Shown here: positions 13,716 through 50,503 of the stretch, piece after piece
How positions within the stretch are numbered: the stretch's first letter is position 1
Layout: every line of letters begins with the position of its first letter
Source: Thamnaconus septentrionalis
Taxonomy: Eukaryota; Chordata; Actinopteri; Tetraodontiformes; Monacanthidae
DNA: 64,000 nucleotides
Assembly: GCA_009823395.1 (NCBI GenBank)
Contig: CM020516.1
Span: 2,585,001-2,649,000 of the forward strand
Direction: 5' to 3'
Program-made: the position numbers and the translations under genes
Notes under the pieces: model-generated
The model's input: the letters and a program-made list of their open reading frames with translations, nothing else
Told to the model about the DNA's origin: nothing
The model's database searches: none

Positions 13716-14702
13716 CTCCCCAGGATTTTCCAATGTCCTTATTAGGTTAAGAAGATAAATGCCGATTGGAAGGAGGGGAGGGCGGCCGTCCTGGGGAAAC
13801 TCCCTGCCACCACACAACATAGTTTCAAAGGCAGCGAGGAGGGTCTGACGCACAGGCATTCCCAAACACACGTCAGTCCTGCTTTCTGCTGTAAAAGTCA
13901 CCCGGAGCATAAACAGCGTCATTGTACACTCATATATATTATTTTGATCCGCGCTCAGCGGGCTGCTCAGCGTCGGGCCGATAGCGGGGAAGAAGCCGCT
14001 GGACTGTCACTGCGGTTCCTCAGCCACGCCGCTGCTTTCATTTCCAGGCCTCTGAGAGGAAGCAGGCGACGGTTTACTGAGCTAAAAAAAAAAAAAAAAA
14101 AAACGCCGCCCGGGTAAACGGGCCGCCGGGTTCGTCCAGCTGTGATCTAACGCCGCGCGTTCCGATCTTGGTTTAAAAATAGACGAGATGAAGATGGCAG
14201 AACGAACCTGCTGTCTCTCTCTCTCTCTCTCTCTCTGTCCACGCTTTCTTTTTTTTTTGAAGCCGCGCTGCGTTTAAAACCAGCGACAAGAAGGACCACG
14301 GGTGTCTTGCGGTGACTCGTGAAGGTTTGAGTCAAGTGAGTCGCCTGATGTGATTCAGGGGAAGGAGTTCACCTGCCTCCGCTGCTGTGAATTATCCGTA
14401 AGAGAAAAAAAAAAAAGCAGCTAGAGGAGCAGCGCTGAGACAAATGATGGCCCGTCAGTCCTTGTGGGAGGATAGCAGGTGTGCCTGTGTGTGTGTGTGT
14501 GCGTGTGCGTGCATGTGTGTGCCTAACCTTTTTTGTGTGCTCCCATTAGCCTCCCTAAACTAAAGGATTATGTGTATTAGTGAGCAGGCTGCAGCTGATT
14601 AGAGGAGGCCTGGCTGAGCGCGCCGGGCCCATTGTTGTGGCTTCCCACTGCGGTCAACATCATTATCAGCTTTGCTTTATAAAATGCTGCATGTAAACAG
14701 CT

Positions 14703-14734
<32 letters not shown>

Positions 14735-15070
14735 CAGACACGCACACAGACACCTAATGTAGTGGTTTTCCGTGTCAAGCAGAAGCATTTTTCATCACAC
14801 AGGACCGAGTTGCCTCACTTCCTCCTCCCAGCGCTGGCTCTAGGGGCGCAAACACACACACACACACACACACATGCACATGCTAGCCTCTATTGTTTAG
14901 TCTGCGAGCGAAATCCACCCACCAGCAATCTGTTCCGCACAAACAAGCTGCGCTGCACGTGCGACAACACACCGGCCGAGCGCAAAAACCGCTCGTTGTC
15001 GAGCGGCAACAAAATGTCCCAGTCGTTACAGAGGCAGGGAATTTGACCCATCACTGGTGGACTGTCCCTG

Positions 15071-15101
<31 letters not shown>

Positions 15102-15270
15102 TAATCAACCAGCTGAGCATTGGCCTTTCTTTTTTTTTTTTAACTCAGAACCTAAAATAAAGACGTCGTTCCCAAACTCCAATTTTCCGATCCAAATACG
15201 TCGCTGAGGCAGGTTGCAGGAAAAAAGAGGAGGAGTTACCAGCGCAGCCGCCCATGATGCTTTACAACTT

Positions 15271-15310
<40 letters not shown>

Positions 15311-15947
15311 GGGGGGAATTTTGTGACATGTCGAGGAGAATTCTCCGGGCTAGAAACACACTGTCAGCTGTGTTTTCTGAGAGAGATGCAGCACACCCAC
15401 ACACACACACAGTGACGGAAAATAGCTCGCAGGCCGAGTCCGAAGGGTTGGAAGTCTGTTTCAGTCATGATGCGTCGCAGTGGCCGGAATCTGCCGATGT
15501 TTTCAAATATTCCACATTTACAAAGCCGAGCTTGAGCGGCAGCTTCGGAACTTTTCCCAGCAGGCTTTGCGACCCGTCTTCCCCAGATGTGATAACTGTA
15601 AAGACGTAAAATAACATCAGTATGGTGCAAAACTCTGCCACTAGTTTCTCACTTGTCCTCTCCATCATCGTGTTTAAGCAGCAGTACAGTATGAATTTCA
15701 GGATGTCTGGCCACGATAACTAAAAATGATGGAAAATCAAAACTCAAGTCTTCAAAAGGACAAAGCCCCGCCCACCACAGTAGACACAGTGCCCCGGCTC
15801 CTGGGAGCCAAGCTGCTACTTCAACAGGACGGTCGCTGGAGCCGTTATCCGTAATCTAGTGCCTGTTTATTTCATTATCTTCGATTTCTCAGGCTGCTTC
15901 TTTATTTAAGAGGGCTTTTTTTTTGGAAGGGACTGCAGGGTTAGGGG

Positions 15948-15967
15948 GTGGGGGGGGGGGGGGGGGG
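15948..15967 (+). repeat. G tract
   Basis: GGTGGGG is followed by a long run of G, a possible G-quadruplex. Confidence 0.9.
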
Positions 15968-16843
15968 TAAACGTTTTATAAATCCTCGCAGATGCCAAGA
16001 GCTGAAAGTGCCGAGGAAATGTTGTTTACAGAGGACAAAAGGGAGCGAAGGAGCGGATGAATCGGGGTGTGAAGGAGGGCTGATGCGCCGCAGCTGCTCA
16101 GATGTTGACTGGGAGGACGCGGGGCGTCTCCGTGGACGCTGCCGTGTTCCCAAAAATCTGCTCCCTGGCGTGCGTCTGCGTGAGTGCCTGTGAAGGCTAG
16201 AATTCCTGCCGCTCAAATTCCCGCAGCGTGTTTGGCGCGCAGGTGTCAAAGTAGCCACTGTGAGACATTTGTGAATCCTACCATGCAAGTGCGAGGAACC
16301 TCAGTGCGTGTGTGTGTGCGTGTGTGTGCGTGTGTTGCCTCACTGTGTATCTGCTTTGTACATGTGATCAAATGCAGACTCACACACACACACACGTTTA
16401 AAAACAACACAGGCTGCTGTTTCGTTTAAAAGTTCCTCCTCTCGCAAATCCCCGCACGCACACACACACACACGCACGCACGCACACACACACGAGTTGA
16501 CACGTATGTAGTGTGACACGGACAAATCAGCGCCGAGTGCGCGTGCAACTCGTGACCTTCCTCTTTGAAAGAAAAAAAAGGAAAACGCTCGCATCAACAC
16601 GCCATCGTCTCTGGAAACAATCTCCTCCGCCCCTGTTGCTCGGCCAAATATTGGGTTGCCGCGGCGACGGGACACTGTAGCGCACCGCCAACACGTTTAT
16701 CACCAGAGGAGACGCGTGTGTCCGTGTGTGTTCACAAGGTCACCGTGTATGTGTGTGTGTGTGTGTGTGTGCGGGAATAAAAGAGCCGTGCAGATGAAGA
16801 TGTGAGAGATTGTATCTGCTTTGCTGCCGCATTTATTATCTTG

Positions 16844-16877
<34 letters not shown>

Positions 16878-17958
16878 ATTTCCAGTAATGGTCATCAGTG
16901 AGGCTGGCCACAGGAGTCGCCGGCCTGACTCCAGAGGTGATTCATTGTCATTTTTACACTTTCATGGAGAGTTACATTCATGACAGCCTTTAATTCTTTC
17001 CACACTCGTGAAAGTTGCCTCCAACCGAATTGGACGGACACCGTCCTGCCGTGCACTCATCCAGGGCGGGGCCACCTTTGGGCCTGAGGTCATCGGGAAA
17101 AGGCTCCAGGACAGAGAAGCGGTGACGGCGAAGGACGGACTTGGAAGTTGTTTGGTTCGATCAGATAAAGTGATGGATTTCTGCTGCAGGCTTGTTTGAG
17201 TTGTTTCTTCTGCTTGTCGTGGAGGAAGGGTCGTCAAAAAGTCTGAAAGTATAAAACTATGTGAGTGTAGTGCAACTAATGAGTAAGAGTGCAAAATAAA
17301 AATCAGGCTTTGTGTGCACGCCTGTGTGTGTGTGTGTGTGTGTGTGTTGTCGTACTACGTCGCAGCCAGTCGTCATGTCGTGCAGCAGCGACGCAGACCA
17401 TGAGACGGAGTCGCAGTGACTCCCGGCCGCCACTAGCAGGCCGAGGATGAGTTGAAGTGCTTCCCGCACTAATTACATTCCCAGTGCAAACATAAACCCT
17501 GCTGTTGTTCAATCAGCTGGGGAGCTGCAGCGGTGCCTTGCTCACTGGCGCCACCCAGAGGCACTGGAGAATCTAGCCGCAGATTCGGTCGTCTGGAAAA
17601 AATAATTGAGAGTAGTGATTTTTAATTCATTGATTGGCTTAATGATGCAGCAGTAGAGCTAAAATATCTGAAAGCAAGATTGACAATTTCATTTCAATTT
17701 CAAGAAAATTGAATTCAAAAATTTCTTTTGCAAATTGTCAAATTGTATTAAAGTGTGGCAGGCCTGTAAATCAGAGAAAGTGGCTTCTGTGACAGACTGT
17801 GTGTGTGTGTGTGTTCCCTTTTTCCGACCATCTAGGGCAGATGTTCTCTCAGATGTCTTCTTCTTATCATCCGCGGTGATTTTGGATCGGAACACCGCTT
17901 TTGTTCCAGATTTAAAAACTCAGATAAATGCAAAGGCGGCTGCACTCCATCACAGGCA

Positions 17959-17999
<41 letters not shown>

Positions 18000-18086
18000 T
18001 GCCCTGTGACCTCAGATATTAGCTTTGCTGCCAAATATGGTGGACGTTAGGTGCTGCAATGTGTAAACACACATGCACACAGGCAG

Positions 18087-18088
<2 letters not shown>

Positions 18089-18127
<39 letters not shown>
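18089..18127 (+). repeat. (CA)n microsatellite
   Basis: One of several CA tracts in this intron; others are at 17960-17996 and 18431-18469. Confidence 0.95.
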
Positions 18128-18129
<2 letters not shown>

Positions 18130-18428
18130 CCACTGGAGCATTCGGCTGGCCAATGATGGGAGTTTGCTGGTAGTTTTATCGTTGAATAATTAGTTAGAAG
18201 AATGGCTTGTTTGGTCTTTAATCAGAGGCTCGTGTGTGTGCGTGTTTGTGTGTGTGTGTGTTGGATCGGTCCCGAGTCCTCAGGCTCTTGCTTGAAGATG
18301 TCCTGAACGGCAGCAGCAGACACGTCTTATTTCTTCCTTCCTTTCCACATCACTTTGTTTTCATGGTTTCTCAGCTCAACGTCTCCTTTTCTCTGCATCT
18401 GTCCTTTATTTTACTCTTGAAATGTTTC

Positions 18429-18471
<43 letters not shown>

Positions 18472-18892
18472 ATCATCTTGGATAAATCTATTGACTTCTG
18501 CTGATTTGTGGTCATTTCCTAGAGAGTCTTGAGGTTCCCCACAAGCAACATGAAAGAAGCCCTGGTGATTTTAAGAATCAGCAGCTGCAACTTTATGTTG
18601 TCTTTAATATTCCAAATTTCTCTCTTCGGAGCTGATGTTCGTGCGCCTGTTTATTTTTTTTGTTTTTTTGTTTTTTTCCCCTTTCGCAGCTCCGTCTTCA
18701 TCGAGCTCTTTAGAACCCACTTGACATTCTACGGCATAGATCATCTTGATCATGACCGCTGGCGCGGCAGAGCAGGCCGGGTTATCAGACAAATCCCGCC
18801 CAGACTAATTTCAGCCGATAATATCAGAGGATCACTTTTACTGCAGATCTTTTGATAAGACGATGAAGACAGATTTGCTGAATTTCCTCTCA

Positions 18893-18924
<32 letters not shown>

Positions 18925-19035
18925 AAATACTCTCCAGTTATTCCCAACTCATGTTTTTTTTTTTTCTTTTTGTAAGAACATTGGAGAAACTCCTCACATC
19001 TCGGGCTTAAGAGCTTCTCGTGGGAAACGCAAAAT

Positions 19036-19164
19036 CTCCTTCCTTTCCGTTTCCCTTTTTTCAGCCTTCTACAGTCTTCTTCTTCTCACCTTTTACCTTA
19101 CTTCTCTCTCTTCTCCCTTTTTTTCCCCTCCTCCTCTTCCTCCTCTCCTTCCGACCTCCCTCAG
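19036..19164 (+). promoter_or_regulatory. Extended polypyrimidine tract before exon A
   Basis: About 130 bases that are almost entirely C and T, including CTTCTCTCTCTTCTCCC and several CTCTTCC blocks, run up to the exon A acceptor. Such tracts bind PTB-type proteins, which often govern mutually exclusive exons. Two extra CAG acceptors (19064, 19074) lie at its upstream end. Confidence 0.5.
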
Positions 19165-41466
<22,302 letters not shown>

Positions 41467-42094
41467 AGCCGCCCCGGTGTGTGGTTGGTGGGGGAGGGGG
41501 AGAAACGGCGAGGGCGTGGAAGGATTTCAAAAAAAAAAAAAAAAAATGATTGCAGAACGACGAAAGAAGAGAAGCAGAGCAGGAAGGACGCTGCCCAGCT
41601 GAGGTGGAGGAAGGAAGTGGGAGGAGTGGAGGAGAAGAATGGAGGCCGTCTCTTTAAACCATCGCTCCCCACTCCCTTTAGCGCAGTTGATTTGATGATG
41701 GACGGACGGACGGACGGATGGATGGACGGATGGGTGGGTGGATGAAGGAACGGCAGCGGTGTCAAGCGTCGCACCACGCGGTGCGATCAGGTCTGGATGC
41801 ATGGAAGGACGACAGCAAAACACGGAAAGCGTAGACGGTCGAGAGGAGGAGCGGCGTGAGGAGAAAATGTAGGAAAAGGAGAAAAACCAGGACGCAGTGA
41901 TTTGACTTTGTTTGTCTTAACCCGTAAAATACAAGCCAATCAAGTTGTCCGAAACCCCATGAAGAGAGAGGAGGAGGAGGAGGAGGAGGAGGAGGAGGAG
42001 GAGGAGGAGGAGGAGGAGGAGAGAGAAACAGAGAAAACACCACCTTTCTGATGCTGGCTGGGGGGTTGTGGACAGTGTGAACAGCAGCTACTAC

Positions 42095-42133
<39 letters not shown>

Positions 42134-42616
42134 ACTACCATTGCGTAGATGCATGGCCAGACCGAACTGACAGAAATCTGATACTATCGACCGCAACTTG
42201 TTGCCGACAACAGAAAAAGACTGTGTGCGTGCTTGCGCGCAGGCGTGTGTGTGTGTGTGTGTTATCGTGTGACTTCTGTGCTCGTGTGTGTGCGTGTTTT
42301 TTTTTGTTTTGAAAGATGGTCAAGTACTGTGAAAAAAAAGAGTTGCCTCTCGTGTCGCCGTCGCTGCGTGAGATGTTAAAAAAAAAAAAAAAAGCAACAG
42401 CGCTTTCGTACGATAAGTTTTTTTTTCCACGCCCTCTCTGGCCTGTAGGGGGAGACTCTTCTGTGGCTAACAAAAGAAAAGAAAAACCTACGGAAAGATG
42501 TTGGAAGGCCCGGAAATGTAAATACGTAAGAGTTGATCGCGCCGTGAACGGCTCCTCTGGGTTTTTTCCTTTTCCCTCTGAATGTCTCGGTTCCTGCCAT
42601 GCACTCCTGGATCGTG

Positions 42617-42660
<44 letters not shown>

Positions 42661-45112
42661 CCCTCCCTCCCTCTCCCTCTTTCTCTCTCTACCTCTCTCT
42701 CTCTCTATCTATCTATCTATCTCTCTCTCTGTTACTTTATACTGTAGATTGAAATAATTTCTAAGGTCTATTTTGAATCGAGGAAAGGGTTTAGCCTGCT
42801 TTTTACCTTTAACGCGTCCACGGTCAAGTGGCCGCTCTACCGTTTCAAACTGTTGAAGAATCTTCTGGCGTTGCTTAAGTATTTAGGTTTTTGGGTGTTT
42901 TGGGTGGTTGATTTTCTTTTCGTTTTGGTCTATTTTTTAATCTGTAACCACGGAATATTGTTACTTTATTCCACCGACGAGATGGTGTGGAAGTCGAAGG
43001 CACCGCTAACCTCATTGGCTGCGTGTTTCTTAACTCTCTCTTCTTAAGAGTGTTTATTACTTTGATGCCAGTTGGTTGGATCCACTTTTCTTTGTGCTTC
43101 ATCCCCCTGGCTGGTCGGCGGGCCAACCTTGAAGGGCTTTTTGAGAGAAACAACCACTAATGCCCCCCCACCCCCACCCCACCCTCCCCTCACTGTGATT
43201 TGCAGTTCCTCCCATAGTTCAGTCTGCGTTGGGCTACTCAACAATAATTTGTGTTCGTACACAATCCCACCAATCGCTCAAACGTGGGTTTGGCAGACGA
43301 CAGCAAAACCTGACAGCTTCATTGGCCGAGCGGGTGTCCGGGTCCACCGCAGTGTTTAATATTGGATCCAGCATTCCAATAAGGCAAAGTGCTTTGGCAG
43401 AGCCTTGCTGGAGTCTTTCCCGCTTGATTCCAACGTGGCCATATGACAAATTAAACCATCAGTGTAGTTTCCCACTCGTACGTTTTATGGACATTCTGCC
43501 CTTGCAGAAGGCTTTTGGACGGGCGAGCCGCATCTCGGTTGGTGTAGTCAGGAACTTTTATCTACACGACTCTGCCTCTTCAGGACTGAAGTGACGCTTC
43601 TTCAAGGCCAAGGACTAGTTAATGAGATATTATATAGTACGTCTTATTTAGAATCCCCACGTCATTGTTTTTTAGCCACATATTTGAAGATGAATTTATC
43701 TTTGTAATTCAGGCAAAAGAGTTTCAACAAAATCTTCATTTGTATTTTATCAACCCTCAACAGCTTGAAGTCAAAAAAAAAAAAAATAGAGCTTTAACAG
43801 CACTGGCAGTGCAAAATGCTAAACATGAACCCAAACAGCTGCACGTGCCAGACTAGCTGGTCGAGGTCTTTTCCACACCTGCGTCCAGGAGCATAAACAG
43901 TGACATCACTGGAGCCAGGCAGACACCAGACAGACTGAACGGCTGGGAGTCGTCTTTCACCAGTCGCTCTTGAGCAGTCGAGTCACCTCAACCTTAGCGA
44001 TTCACGATTCAAACGCGTACGTCCCAAAATCCATAAAGAATGTTCGTCTTTAAGCCTAACTTGACTGTCGGGCAGGTTTACAACTGAGACTGTTAACTCT
44101 TTTTGTCAAATCAGCCAAATAATCACTGAGAACTAAATTGTTGCTTTGGTTATAGACTGAAAAGTTTGTTTTTGTTGCATCGAACATATGCATCATAATT
44201 GGTCTCACGTTGTTGCTGTTGTGATTTAGCTATTATGCTAATTTGTTATATAAGAAGTTATCATTTAAATCCGCCTTGTGATGCGAGTAGTCTGGACTAA
44301 TCGTGAGTCCAAATCTTAGCACTATTCAAGAGAAAAGAAAATCTCTATACTTTAATTGGATCAGGTTTTTATCTCTAAATTCACAACATTTTGAAGGTGA
44401 GGAAACGTGGAATTGTTTTAGGTTGCCGTGACCGTTAATAACGTGACAAGAATCGCGCAAACAGCTCTAGAATGGCTTAAAAGTTCCACACGAGGCTCAA
44501 CAGACGAGGAGGACGTGATCGATTCCAGACAGAAACCCTCCAGCAGGTCGACTTCCCCTCTTTCACGCTGCAAAGTCGGAAAAATAATCAAAGCAGTTTC
44601 ACTTTTTAAGGAAGAGCGACAGCGAATGGCTGAACCCTCGTACTCGCCTAACTGGCTGTCCAGTAGTGTAGGTGTTTCTAAACGTTCAAAGGCCTTGGAG
44701 TGGCAGTTTACCCCTGTTTTGCCAAAGGGAAATATTTCTATCTGAAACAGTCCAACCTGTGAAGGGGTTTTTCTAACCAGTGGGTCTTTTATTAAAAAAA
44801 ATCACCAAACATAACCCATTTTTCATTAATCCTATAAAGAGAGACGTAATAATTGCCTTGCTGTTTTAACACTAAAAATAATAATAATAGTAATAATAAT
44901 CTTTCTATTTAATTTTGTCTCTTCACTGGCATGGAGCTTAAGGTATATACACTGTAAAAAAAAAAAAAAAATAAAAAAAATAATAATAATACAATAAAAA
45001 TGTGCTAGCTTGCGAAATAGAAAGAAAAAACTCTGCATCATGTTTTGAGTATCTTCAACAGCGACTGACCTTTCTGAGGTCACCATTGGAGTTGGATTTA
45101 CTGAAAATGTGC

Positions 45113-45149
<37 letters not shown>

Positions 45150-47421
45150 GGCGTGCATTGGCTTAACGCTGCCGTTTGCATCAGATCAGTTTGTTGCCAA
45201 TCGCTGCAGAAGACGCTGCCGCCGTCTCTCCAGCTCGACTCCAAAAGCTGCTCTGACATGAAGCTGATTGCAGACCAACCACAGCTGTTGTTTGCACCGC
45301 AACCGGGAAGATAAAGGCCGCTGGCGAGACGCTACTAGGAGGTTTGCCCATTTTTACCATGTTGGATTTTTAAATGATCCAAGTTTCTCCTGGAAAGCAG
45401 CTTCTTGAGGCAAAGAATGAGCAGCTGAATGGCCGCCCTGCTCCAGGCTTTTGAAGTTTGAAGGTTCGCTACTGTAAATATAGAACTAAGCAAGCGAGAA
45501 GTATGAAATTGAGCTGTACGCTAAAGCGGATTTTTTTTTTTTTTTTTTTCTTCTGTGGGAGGGCTTTGAAGAAAAGGGCAGGTTTTTCAAATACAACGGT
45601 GAAGCAATGCACTGGCTCTCGTCGCTTATGTGAAGCTGCTGTTGTTTTGTTGAAAACGTTCCTGAAAGTCGCTTTCGATGTAAACGACAACAGATTTATG
45701 TATTTTGACTGATGTACACAATTATGATGTAGACAAAAAAAAAAAAAAAAACAGAAGTACAGTGGTGTTTTAATCTGTTGTTAACCAATTAAGAGTCGCT
45801 GCGGACGCGGCCGTCTGACTTTTCACCTGACTGTCGCTCAGACAGACGGAGGAGTCGAAGCAGAGCGACGCACCGAGTGAAGGAGAAAAAGAAGGAAGGA
45901 CAAAAAACAAAAACTGCTGGTTTTTACGTGAGCGCCGTCTCGCTGAGAGGCGTCGCCGCCGTAACTTGACGTCCCCCTGGGGGCAATAAATAACAAACCT
46001 TGCCGGAGCTATTTCTCTACTCTTGGAATAACGTCTGATGAAGTTCTGATGCGGAAGGATGAAGAAAAAGACGCAGGAAGACGACAAACATTCAAGAGAA
46101 AAAAAAAAATAACCGATAATAAATGAAGTTACAGCCATACCTTGATTTGTGGGCCAGTGAGATTGAAATGGACTTCTCCTGGCCAACATGTGTATTGTTC
46201 TAGTGTCTCTCTGTCCCTCTGTGTCTCCTCCCCCTCTGCACCCTCCCTCCCCAAAACAAGCAGCGACCCCTTTATTTTTTTTGCCCCCCCACCCTCAAAT
46301 ACACCCTGTTTTCCAGCCCCTCGGCTGCCCTAATATGCCATGTTTCCATATTTTTGGAATGTCAAATGTGCTACTTGTTGACACTGTGCATGAATGATAA
46401 ACATGTCTGTATATAATTATAATCGTATACCCCAAACCCAAACCCCGCCATTCCCCCTGGTGTTGACAAAAGATGGTTTGAATGTTGTACAGATTCAGGG
46501 TTTTTTTTTCTGTTCATCTTTTATTTAGTTCCAATGACAGGTTGTTGTTGTTTTTTTTTTTTGTTTCTTAAATGTACGTAGAGCTTAAAAATGATTTTTT
46601 TTTTTCTTTTATTTAAACAGTCTCTTATTTTGAAATAACTTGCACATTAATGATTTATGAATTAAGTTGTGTGTGTTTGTTTTTAAAAAGGCAATATCTG
46701 CTGTTATTGAATGAGAGATGAGACCTTGAAGGAGTCGTGTAACTTTAATAATCTCTACCGGAGCTGCATGGGTTATTTATACAACAAGAGAAAAAGGAGA
46801 AAAGGCGACACTGCTTGCTTCTAACTTCTAACTACCGTGGCTGTATTCTGTGGCGGCGGAGGAGGAGGACGAATACTGTGTGTACATCTAAAGGTTATTT
46901 TGTCACTATAGAGAGAGAACGATATTGTGTATATACTGTACAGTGTTAAAAGTGAGGTGGACTTGTATGGCCATCACGCTAACCATAGAGAATTAATTCT
47001 CCATATTTATTTAAAGGAAAACAAAAAGAAACACAAACACACACACACACGCACAGACACACAAACACTCACTACACTCAAGAATGACATATATTGCCTT
47101 TTTTTTGGGGGGGGGGAGAAGTTGTGGTTTGCTTCGAGCTCGTTTTCATCCACCTCTGCCTCGCTCGCTCTTCTTCTCACCTGTACTCGTTCTTCTGATG
47201 TTCTGTCCTTTCTTCTTCTCCATCTCGCCCCCTGTTTTGATCGTGGGGAGGACGAGCGGCTTCTCGATGGGCTTTTTGTCGCTCTTGTTGCTGTTTGTCG
47301 AGACTCAGAGGCGGCTTCTGCCTGTTTTGTTTGTTTGTTTGTTTGTTTTTTTGTTTCTCCATTCAAACCTCACCACATCTCTATATCGGCTTGCGAGTTT
47401 TTGCCAGGATTTTGTCTTATT

Positions 47422-47464
<43 letters not shown>

Positions 47465-47719
47465 CTCTGAAAACAGTCGCTGAATGCAGCTCTGTGCAGT
47501 GCATCTTTCTGGAGCCCCACATTTTTGTTTTCTCCTTATTCGCCCACTTTTTATTTCGGTGTTGTCTCCAGCAGCATTTAGTCGGGATCGTCTGTCCCTT
47601 TTGATTTGGTGTGATTTTCATTTTTTATTAGAATAATTACTGCAACAGTTGTAATGTTGGTAATAATGACGCTACCTTTTTTTTAATATATTTTCTGGTT
47701 ATCTGCTTAATGCTTTCAT

Positions 47720-47794
<75 letters not shown>

Positions 47795-47945
47795 TGTGCG
47801 AGTGTTGGTTTTCTTTTTTCTTTTTCTTTCTTCAGTTTTTGTCCAACAACGAACTGATAGGTGGGGGGAGTTGTGTGTATGTTGCCACTAACTGTGACCG
47901 CTCTCCATGGTACTTCTGATAAAAACCAACAAAAATAAAGTTTGG
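41467..47945 (+). other. slc8a1: Probable long 3' UTR of slc8a1
   Basis: About 6.5 kb follow the stop codon with no recognisable coding sequence. It holds many T/A-rich stretches, several AATAAA hexamers (45985, 46118, 47934) and four TGTANATA Pumilio-type sites. The last AATAAA at 47934 is followed by a GT-rich stretch, so the transcript probably ends near 47,950. Microsatellites within it are (GGA)n 41978-42021, (CAA)n 42096-42133, (CT)n 42619-42657, (CTG)n 45115-45149, (CT)n 47428-47462 and (GT)n 47721-47790. The extent is inferred; transcript data would settle it. Confidence 0.6.
47934..47939 (+). terminator. Likely distal polyadenylation signal of slc8a1
   Basis: AATAAA, followed by GTTTGGGATACC and, within about 60-90 bases, a TGTGTG-rich stretch that fits a GU-rich downstream element. 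No coding exon on this strand lies between the stop at 41466 and here. Confidence 0.55.
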
Positions 47946-50450
47946 GATACCCTGTTTCAGAGAATCTTCTGACTTCAACAAGTCTTTTGTCGCTCTTTGT
48001 GTGGGGGTGTGTGTGTGTGTGTGTGTGGGTGTGTGTGTGTCCCTTAAAGGTCTGAGATTGTGCAAAGAATCATTTTAATAATCATGTCTAATTGATTTAT
48101 ACTAATTACCAAATATTACAGCATATTGATAAACTCCCCACTAATGAATTAGTTCAAAAAGTGTGTGCATTAAATTGGCCCTTGGTGATGTCACAAAGGG
48201 CACTGATTAGTCTTCCAGCTTAGTGACCACATGCCCAACCAGGGCTTGCCACCAACCTATAAGACCACCTGTTTTTGTTTCTTTTTGTTTTTTTGTATCC
48301 TCTTTCGAATGTTTGAACTCAGCTGCGGGCTGTAAACAGAGGGCTAAATATGCTGTTTGGCAGCCTGAAGAGGACCTTTTAGGATAGTTAATCATGCAGC
48401 CTGCACCGCTTGAGTGTGGGATGAAAATGAGACGTCTGAAGACTGTTATTATATGAGACCTTTAAATGAAAGCTGAATGATTATGCAAATCTCCAATTTT
48501 ACTCAGCTCGAGGTTAACTGCTCAGTGTCGCTCTCGCTCTCATCTTTCTAACTCACTTCAGTGGCCGCCATCCCGTTGGCAGTTATCTGACTTTCCTTCA
48601 AAGCGTGTGATATCGCTGCATTCTTTTATCTGACACGACAAAAGGTTGCATCTAATTTTTATTGTCTTCAAATCGTTAGAAGCTCTGAATTATTCATCTT
48701 CGTTAAAGTAAAATGCCTGTTGAATCCAAATGAAAGAAAAACGAGCGGATTAAATGTTATACTAAGAAACTAATTAAATCTGCATACAGCCGATTAGAGA
48801 CAATAACGTTGCTCTTTGAAAACCATAAAACCCAGAAATCAGTGTTCGGCTAAAGATGAAGGATCAACTTTGAAAATGTTGTTTCTGAACCAACATTACT
48901 GTCTCAAACATTCCCAACTTTGTTGGTGACATAAATAAGATGTTTAGATCTTTAGATGAGCACTTTACAATGCTGACCAATAAATTCTGTAACCTTCACT
49001 AATGATAACATGCACATAAGGCAGAAGCTGTGTTAAATTCCTCCCCTTGCGCTCCGCCTGCGACACATCGCCCTCTAATGTGTTTTTAGATGATGGATTC
49101 TTCTCATTAAACCCCTTCCACACTCCTGGGAATTTCCTCTTATTTATTAGAAACAAATATTCTGCTTCTGCATGACCAATGCTCAAGTCAAATGTTACCA
49201 GGTTTTTTTTTTTATTATTATTATTAATTATTTCAAACTATGCCTGTTTCATGTGTTCTTGCAGGTTTTTTTCATTCCTTAGCCGTTAATAATCTTTTCC
49301 ACAAGTTTCCTGCAGCAGTTTCGAGGCTAGATCTACATTAGGCTGTCACATTTAATGTCCACTGACTGCTTGCTGGTGGCATCAACAGTGGGTTAGCTTG
49401 TAGATTTACACCTGCATGCGCTCCGGGCCATGAATAATATCCAGCGTGCGTCGCCTTGGCAAGACGAGGGTAATATCAGGGTTATTTTCTCCGTTTTGTT
49501 GCCGTCTGTTTTACTCAGAGTTGCTGGTTTTTTTTAAAAAAAAAAAAAAAAAAGCCAATAACATCAACGTGTTTACTTAAAGTAACAGACTGTAGTGTTT
49601 CTGCCTCATATGGATTTTTTTTCCCCTCCTTTGTTCAGACATAAGGAAAGTTTTGTGATCGATCTCAATCGCAACCACACCAACCAGCGAACCACGACTA
49701 GAGAACTCGGCCCACCGTGATGGATTGTTTCTGTGAACAAAGTTTCAAGAGCATCAAAGTTGGTTAATGACTTGCATCAAAAAAAAAAGAAGGGCAGAGT
49801 CGACGGGAGGAAATCAATCTTGGAACCTGTACGGCTTCACGGCAGTCTAACTTTTAGAGTTAATGGACTAAAAAAAACTGTCTCGGATTCTGAGAAATAA
49901 CTTTTTTTGTAGCGATGATGGATTTATTTCAGGACTCCAGAAAGTGTCATGTAAAGTCACAGCCTCTCGACTCAAAGCTTGTTGAAATTTTTGCTTTTTT
50001 TGACCATCGCTTTGACCTTTAAATCGGGCAACGGCAAAATCTTCTCGTCTCCACTTTGACATTTCCTGAGAGCGGCTTGAAATCTTGAAGTCATTTGGCT
50101 CCGGCATTACTCAGCTGGGGAGAGACAACAGCTTGTTATTATTTTCTTAGTGGCTGCTTTCAAGGCCACTTATGGCAGCTGTCTCGATCACAACCCATGT
50201 TTGCATTTTCATCCAATTTACGTGCACTATGTTGTTGTTGTTTTTCCACAGATGTGTTTTTCAGATTCAGATTTACAAGGTGGCGAACAATTAAAAAAAA
50301 AAAAAAAAAAGACACCAGTCTGCATTTTGCAGGGGAGGAAAAACGAAGGGAGAGAAGAGCCAGAGTAATAACACCAATCAGACGACATTAGCTGAGCAGA
50401 GACCAGTAATTGGTGCTGTGAAGTGTGACTCATCGACAGGCTGTGTGAGC

Positions 50451-50503
<53 letters not shown>

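Noticed and set aside
43229..43594. 121-codon open frame in the slc8a1 3' UTR
   Set aside because: No domain resemblance, and it overlaps other frames. Probably chance.
44428..44745. 105-codon open frame with ordinary composition in the slc8a1 3' UTR
   Set aside because: No recognisable domain and no good start context; the length is within chance for a 6.5 kb UTR. Ribosome profiling could revive it.
46927..47604. 225-codon frame near the end of the 3' UTR
   Set aside because: T-rich and CT-repeat sequence read as Ser, Leu and Phe; no domain.
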